A stretch of 59,369 nt of DNA from Clostridium sp. Its GTDB lineage: Bacteria > Bacillota > Clostridia > Oscillospirales > Acutalibacteraceae. The DNA lies in assembly GCA_023663865.1 (NCBI GenBank), contig JAMPGU010000010.1, positions 1 to 59,369 on the forward strand, written 5' to 3'. Both the position numbers and the translations under genes were made by a program. The notes below the pieces were generated by a model, which did no database searches, was not told the DNA's origin, and saw nothing but the letters and a program-made list of their open reading frames with translations. This document shows positions 55,638-59,369 of the stretch, one piece after another (the first letter of the stretch is position 1; the number at the start of each line of letters is the position of its first letter).

Positions 55638-57026
55638 TTATTTTTCATCCTTATAAGGCTTCTTTACAGTAACCCAGCCTTCCTTATTCACCTGTCTTGC
55701 ACGTGCAATGGACAATGCATTTTCAGGAATACTGTCGGTAATCGTTGAGCCTGCTGCTATGTAAGCCTTGTCTCCAACCTCAACCGGTGCAATCAGATTT
55801 GTATTGCAGCCGATAAAAGCACCATCACCGATTTTACAGCGTGTTTTATTTTTTCCGTCGTAGTTGCAGGTAACGGTTCCGCAGCCGAAATTTACGCCGG
55901 CGCCAACATCACTGTCACCGATATATGTCAAATGGGCACTCTTTGTTCCCTCGCCCACAACAGAATTCTTAACCTCCACAAAGTTGCCGATGTGCACACC
56001 CTTTTTGAGTACGGACTTTGCCCTTACCTTAACAAACGGTCCGGCATCTACGCCATCCTCAACTGTACTGTCAAGAATTTTGCAATTATCAAGAATTACA
56101 TCATCGCCTATATCGGAGCTGTCAATATAGGTATTCGGTCCGATAACACAGTTGCTGCCGATTTTTGTGTTACCGATAATAATTGTATTCGGCAAAATCT
56201 GCGTGTTGGCACCAATGGATACATCCTTGCCTATCATTACACCATCTGTACAGGGAATGTCTACACCATTTGTCATAAGCTCGATATTAATATTCTTTCT
56301 CATAATTGTATTCAAGCCATTGAGCTGAACTCTGTCGTTGGCACCCAAAACGACTTCGCTGTTTTCAACAACATATGCTCCGGCATTCTTGCCTGCACCG
56401 ATAAGTATTTCGAGACTGTCTGTCAGATAATATTCGTTCTGTACATTTTCATTGGTGATTTTAGAGAGTGCATACTGAAGGTCACTGCCGTTAAACCAGT
56501 AGCAGCCTGCATTTGATTCGTTAATCAGCCTTTCCTCAGGGGTAGCATCCTTATGCTCAACAATTCTGAGCAGTGTGCCGTTTTCATCTCGTTTGATATG
56601 GCCGATGCCGTTTAAATCCTCAACAATTGCACTAATCAGTGTAATGGAATTGTTATTTTCCTTATGATACGCATAAGCCTTGTTAATTGTCTCTGCATCC
56701 ATCAGCGGGCCGTCGCCGTTTAAAATAAGTATCTCATCCTCCGTATGGGCAGCGATAAACTCGCCTGCCTGCATAACAGCGTGACCTGTGCCGAGCTGCG
56801 GATTTTGCAGTGCAGTTTTAATATCAGAATCAAGCCCGTTAAGATAATTCTCAACTACCTCGTGCTTATAACCGGTAACAACACATATATCCTCTGCACC
56901 GGCCTCCTTTACTGCTTTAATAACATAATAAATCATAGGCTCAAAAAGAACCTCACACATAACCTTTGGACATTCCGCCTTCATTCTGGTTCCCTTGCCG
57001 CCGGCAAGAATGATAGCACATTTCAT
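55638..57026 (-). CDS. glmU: Bifunctional UDP-GlcNAc synthesis enzyme GlmU
   Basis: This 462-aa enzyme acetylates glucosamine-1-phosphate and couples it to UTP, giving UDP-N-acetylglucosamine for peptidoglycan and wall polymers. The uridyltransferase half (1-230) has LAGGKGTRMKAECPKVM, QNPQLGTGHAVMQA and LILNGDGPL. The acetyltransferase half (about 250-455) is a left-handed beta-helix of hexapeptide repeats with HLTYIGDSDVGAGVNFGCGTVTCNYDG, the conserved Asn-Tyr-Asp-Gly segment of the active site. Length is normal. The ATG at 57026 follows GGAGG. Confidence 0.98.
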   Translation of the reverse strand: MKCAIILAGGKGTRMKAECPKVMCEVLFEPMIYYVIKAVKEAGAEDICVVTGYKHEVVENYLNGLDSDIKTALQNPQLGTGHAVMQAGEFIAAHTEDEILILNGDGPLMDAETINKAYAYHKENNNSITLISAIVEDLNGIGHIKRDENGTLLRIVEHKDATPEERLINESNAGCYWFNGSDLQYALSKITNENVQNEYYLTDSLEILIGAGKNAGAYVVENSEVVLGANDRVQLNGLNTIMRKNINIELMTNGVDIPCTDGVMIGKDVSIGANTQILPNTIIIGNTKIGSNCVIGPNTYIDSSDIGDDVILDNCKILDSTVEDGVDAGPFVKVRAKSVLKKGVHIGNFVEVKNSVVGEGTKSAHLTYIGDSDVGAGVNFGCGTVTCNYDGKNKTRCKIGDGAFIGCNTNLIAPVEVGDKAYIAAGSTITDSIPENALSIARARQVNKEGWVTVKKPYKDEK

Positions 57027-57218
57027 ATAACAAGCCTCCGATAATATAATTACTGTTCAAACTATAAGAAAAGTCTGAATCATAGTTTAAATTCCTATTT
57101 ATTTCTTATTAATTATGCACCAATTCTGTTCATTTTTCAAGACAAATAATGATAAAGTTAAAATTTAGTAAAAAAAGGTTTGTAATTTGATTTATTGTAT
57201 GTTATAATTTTTAAGCAA

Positions 57219-57246
57219 TATGCTGTAGCATTCTGCCTATAGCATA
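57219..57246 (+). promoter_or_regulatory. Leader hairpin upstream of ppdK
   Basis: TATGCTGTAG and CTATAGCATA form a 10-bp stem (one G-U pair) in the region between a TATAAT-like element (57202) and the ppdK ribosome binding site. The spacer of about 260 bases holds nothing else I can name. Confidence 0.4.
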
Positions 57247-57288
57247 ACTTTTAATTATGTATAATTTATTTTAGGAGGTATTTCTCAA

Positions 57289-59369
57289 ATGGCAAAAAAG
57301 TATTGTTACCTTTTTTCAGAGGGTAATGCTGACATGAGAGAGCTTCTCGGCGGTAAGGGTGCAAACCTTGCTGAGATGACTAACATCGGTCTTCCGGTAC
57401 CACAGGGCTTCACAATTTCAACAGAAGCTTGTACTCAGTACTACGAGGACGGTCGTGAAATCAATGATGGTATCATGGCAGAAATCAATGAGTACATTGG
57501 CAAAATGGAAGAAATCACCGGTAAAAAGTTCGGCGACAAGGAAAATCCGCTTCTCGTTTCTGTTCGTTCAGGTGCCAGAGCTTCAATGCCTGGTATGATG
57601 GACACAATCCTTAACCTTGGTCTTAACGAGGATGTTGTAAATGCTATCGCAGAAAAATCAGGTAATCCAAGATGGGCTTGGGACTGCTACAGAAGATTTA
57701 TTCAGATGTATTCTGATGTAGTTATGGAAGTTGGTAAGAAGTATTTTGAAGAGCTTATCGACGAAATGAAGGCTAAGAAGGGTGTTACTCAGGACGTTGA
57801 TCTTAGTGCTGAGGACCTTAAAGAGCTTGCTTCTCAGTTCAAGGCTGAGTACAAAGAAAAGATTGGCGACGAGTTCCCAACTGATCCTAAGGAGCAGTTA
57901 ATGGGCGCTGTTAAGGCTGTATTCCGTTCATGGGACAACCCTCGTGCTAACGTATACCGCCGTGACAACGATATCCCTTATTCATGGGGTACTGCTGTAA
58001 ACGTACAGTCAATGGCATTCGGTAACATGGGTGACGACTGCGGTACAGGTGTTGCTTTCACACGTGACCCTGCTACAGGTAAAAAAGGCCTGTTCGGTGA
58101 GTTCCTTACAAACGCACAGGGTGAGGACGTAGTTGCAGGTGTTCGTACACCAATGCACATTTCCGAAATGGAGCAGAAGTTCCCAGAGGCTTTTGCTGAA
58201 TTCACAAAGGTTTGTGAAACTCTTGAAAATCACTACAGAGATATGCAGGATATGGAATTTACTGTTGAGCATGGTAAGCTGTTTATGCTTCAGACTCGTA
58301 ACGGTAAGAGAACAGCTCAGGCTGCTCTTCAGATTGCCTGTGATCTTGTTGACGAGGGTATGAGAACTCCTGAAGAGGCAGTTGCTATGATTGATCCTCG
58401 TAACCTTGACACACTTCTTCACCCACAGTTTGATGCTGCTGCATTAAAGGCTGCAACACCTGCTGGTAAGGGTCTTGGCGCTTCTCCCGGTGCTGCTTGC
58501 GGTAAGGTTGTATTCACAGCTGACGATGCAGTTGAGTGGAACGCTAAGGGCGAGAAGGTTGTACTTGTTCGTCTTGAGACTTCACCTGAGGATATCACAG
58601 GTATGAAGGCTGCTCAGGGTATCCTTACAGTTCGTGGTGGTATGACTTCTCACGCTGCTGTAGTTGCTCGTGGTATGGGTACTTGTTGTGTATCAGGCTG
58701 CGGCGACATCGCTATGGACGAAGAAAACAAGAAATTTACTCTTGCTGGTAAGGAATACCACGAGGGTGACTATATTTCAATTGATGGTTCAACAGGTAAC
58801 ATCTATGACGGTGTAATTCCTACTGTTGACGCTACTATCGCAGGCACATTCGGCAGAATCATGGGCTGGGCTGATGAGTTCAGAGTACTCAAGGTTCGTA
58901 CAAACGCTGATACACCTGCTGATGCAAAGAAGGCTCGTGAGCTTGGTGCTGAGGGTATCGGTCTTTGCCGTACAGAGCATATGTTCTTCGAGGAAGACAG
59001 AATTGCTGCATTCCGTGAAATGATTTGCTCTGACACTGTTGAAGAGAGAGAAGCTGCTCTTGAGAAGATTCTTCCTTATCAGCAGAATGACTTCGAGGCT
59101 CTTTATGAGGCTCTTGAGGGCTGTCCTGTTACAATCCGTTTCTTAGACCCACCTCTTCACGAGTTCGTTCCTACTGAGGAAGACGATATCAAGAAGCTTG
59201 CTGATGCACAGGGCAAGAGCGTTGAGGACATCAAGAACATTATCACATCTCTTCACGAGTTCAACCCAATGATGGGTCACCGTGGTCTTCGTCTTGCAGT
59301 AACATATCCTGAAATTGCTAAGATGCAGACAAAGGCTGTTATCCGTGCAGCTATCAATGTTCAGAAGGC
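57289..59369 (+). CDS. ppdK: Pyruvate phosphate dikinase, 3' end outside the window
   Basis: The 693 codons visible match PPDK, which interconverts pyruvate, ATP and phosphate with phosphoenolpyruvate, AMP and pyrophosphate; in anaerobic Clostridia it often runs glycolytically or feeds gluconeogenesis. The nucleotide-binding domain has LLGGKGANLAEM and SVRSGARASMPGMMDTILNLG. The swivelling phosphohistidine domain has GGMTSHAAVVARGMG with the catalytic His. The PEP/pyruvate barrel begins with GLCRTEHMFFEEDR and FLDPPLHEFVP. About 180 residues are missing at the window edge. The ATG at 57289 follows TAGGAGG. Codon use is strongly biased toward optimal codons, as in highly expressed genes. Confidence 0.97.
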   Translation, partial: MAKKYCYLFSEGNADMRELLGGKGANLAEMTNIGLPVPQGFTISTEACTQYYEDGREINDGIMAEINEYIGKMEEITGKKFGDKENPLLVSVRSGARASMPGMMDTILNLGLNEDVVNAIAEKSGNPRWAWDCYRRFIQMYSDVVMEVGKKYFEELIDEMKAKKGVTQDVDLSAEDLKELASQFKAEYKEKIGDEFPTDPKEQLMGAVKAVFRSWDNPRANVYRRDNDIPYSWGTAVNVQSMAFGNMGDDCGTGVAFTRDPATGKKGLFGEFLTNAQGEDVVAGVRTPMHISEMEQKFPEAFAEFTKVCETLENHYRDMQDMEFTVEHGKLFMLQTRNGKRTAQAALQIACDLVDEGMRTPEEAVAMIDPRNLDTLLHPQFDAAALKAATPAGKGLGASPGAACGKVVFTADDAVEWNAKGEKVVLVRLETSPEDITGMKAAQGILTVRGGMTSHAAVVARGMGTCCVSGCGDIAMDEENKKFTLAGKEYHEGDYISIDGSTGNIYDGVIPTVDATIAGTFGRIMGWADEFRVLKVRTNADTPADAKKARELGAEGIGLCRTEHMFFEEDRIAAFREMICSDTVEEREAALEKILPYQQNDFEALYEALEGCPVTIRFLDPPLHEFVPTEEDDIKKLADAQGKSVEDIKNIITSLHEFNPMMGHRGLRLAVTYPEIAKMQTKAVIRAAINVQK

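Overview
The window looks like part of an AT-rich Clostridia chromosome, most likely a gut Oscillospiraceae/Ruminococcus-type anaerobe. The evidence is a class A RNase P RNA, low-GC Gram-positive ribosome binding sites, LCP and VanW wall proteins, dockerin-bearing secreted proteins, NADH-linked iron-sulfur flavoenzymes, pyruvate phosphate dikinase and Tn4451-type mobile genes. The species assignment is inference from gene content.

Layout. 0-2.1 kb: AgrC/AgrA-like sensor kinase and LytTR regulator (minus). 2.2-4.5 kb: iolC-like sugar kinase, class II aldolase and rnpB (minus). 4.5-5.9 kb: LCP wall-polymer ligase (plus). 6.0-9.3 kb: a Tn4451-type mobilizable element with a large serine recombinase, TnpW, a MobV relaxase and a candidate oriT, followed by a gene-poor AT-rich stretch. 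10.1-16.4 kb: a GNAT acetyltransferase, then pstS-pstC-pstA-pstB with a PhoP/PhoR-type pair behind phased TTWACA boxes; there is no phoU. 16.4-16.8 kb: an orphan TnpV.

16.9-37.3 kb is the most unusual region. A minus-strand operon encodes a dockerin protein (370 aa), a 1056-aa secreted Cys-repeat protein and a 35-aa peptide. Upstream of it lies a giant (about 2200 aa) secreted dockerin protein. A second giant (2643 aa) secreted protein, built of long helical repeats, is transcribed divergently. I know no family for either giant. The two dockerin proteins end in the same beta-module plus dockerin unit, which suggests a cell-surface protein assembly.

37.5-41.7 kb: plus-strand cluster of a PPase-like/Nudix fusion, a small membrane protein, a nucleotidyltransferase-like protein and a membrane-anchored GH27 enzyme. 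41.7-47.3 kb: minus-strand operon of NuoE-like, NuoF-like and NfnB/GltD-like subunits followed by hypB and hypA; the three redox subunits match the layout of a Sporomusa-type electron-bifurcating transhydrogenase. 47.4-49.5 kb: HAD phosphatase and transglutaminase-like protein. 49.5-49.7 kb: DtxR-type operators in front of a very short transcript. 49.8-54.6 kb: an ECF sigma factor and a 1411-aa membrane protein that looks like its anti-sigma factor, with a very large repeat ectodomain related to the secreted Cys-repeat protein at 17-20 kb. 54.8-57.0 kb: glmU and a VanW-family lipoprotein. 57.3 kb to the end: ppdK, cut by the window edge.
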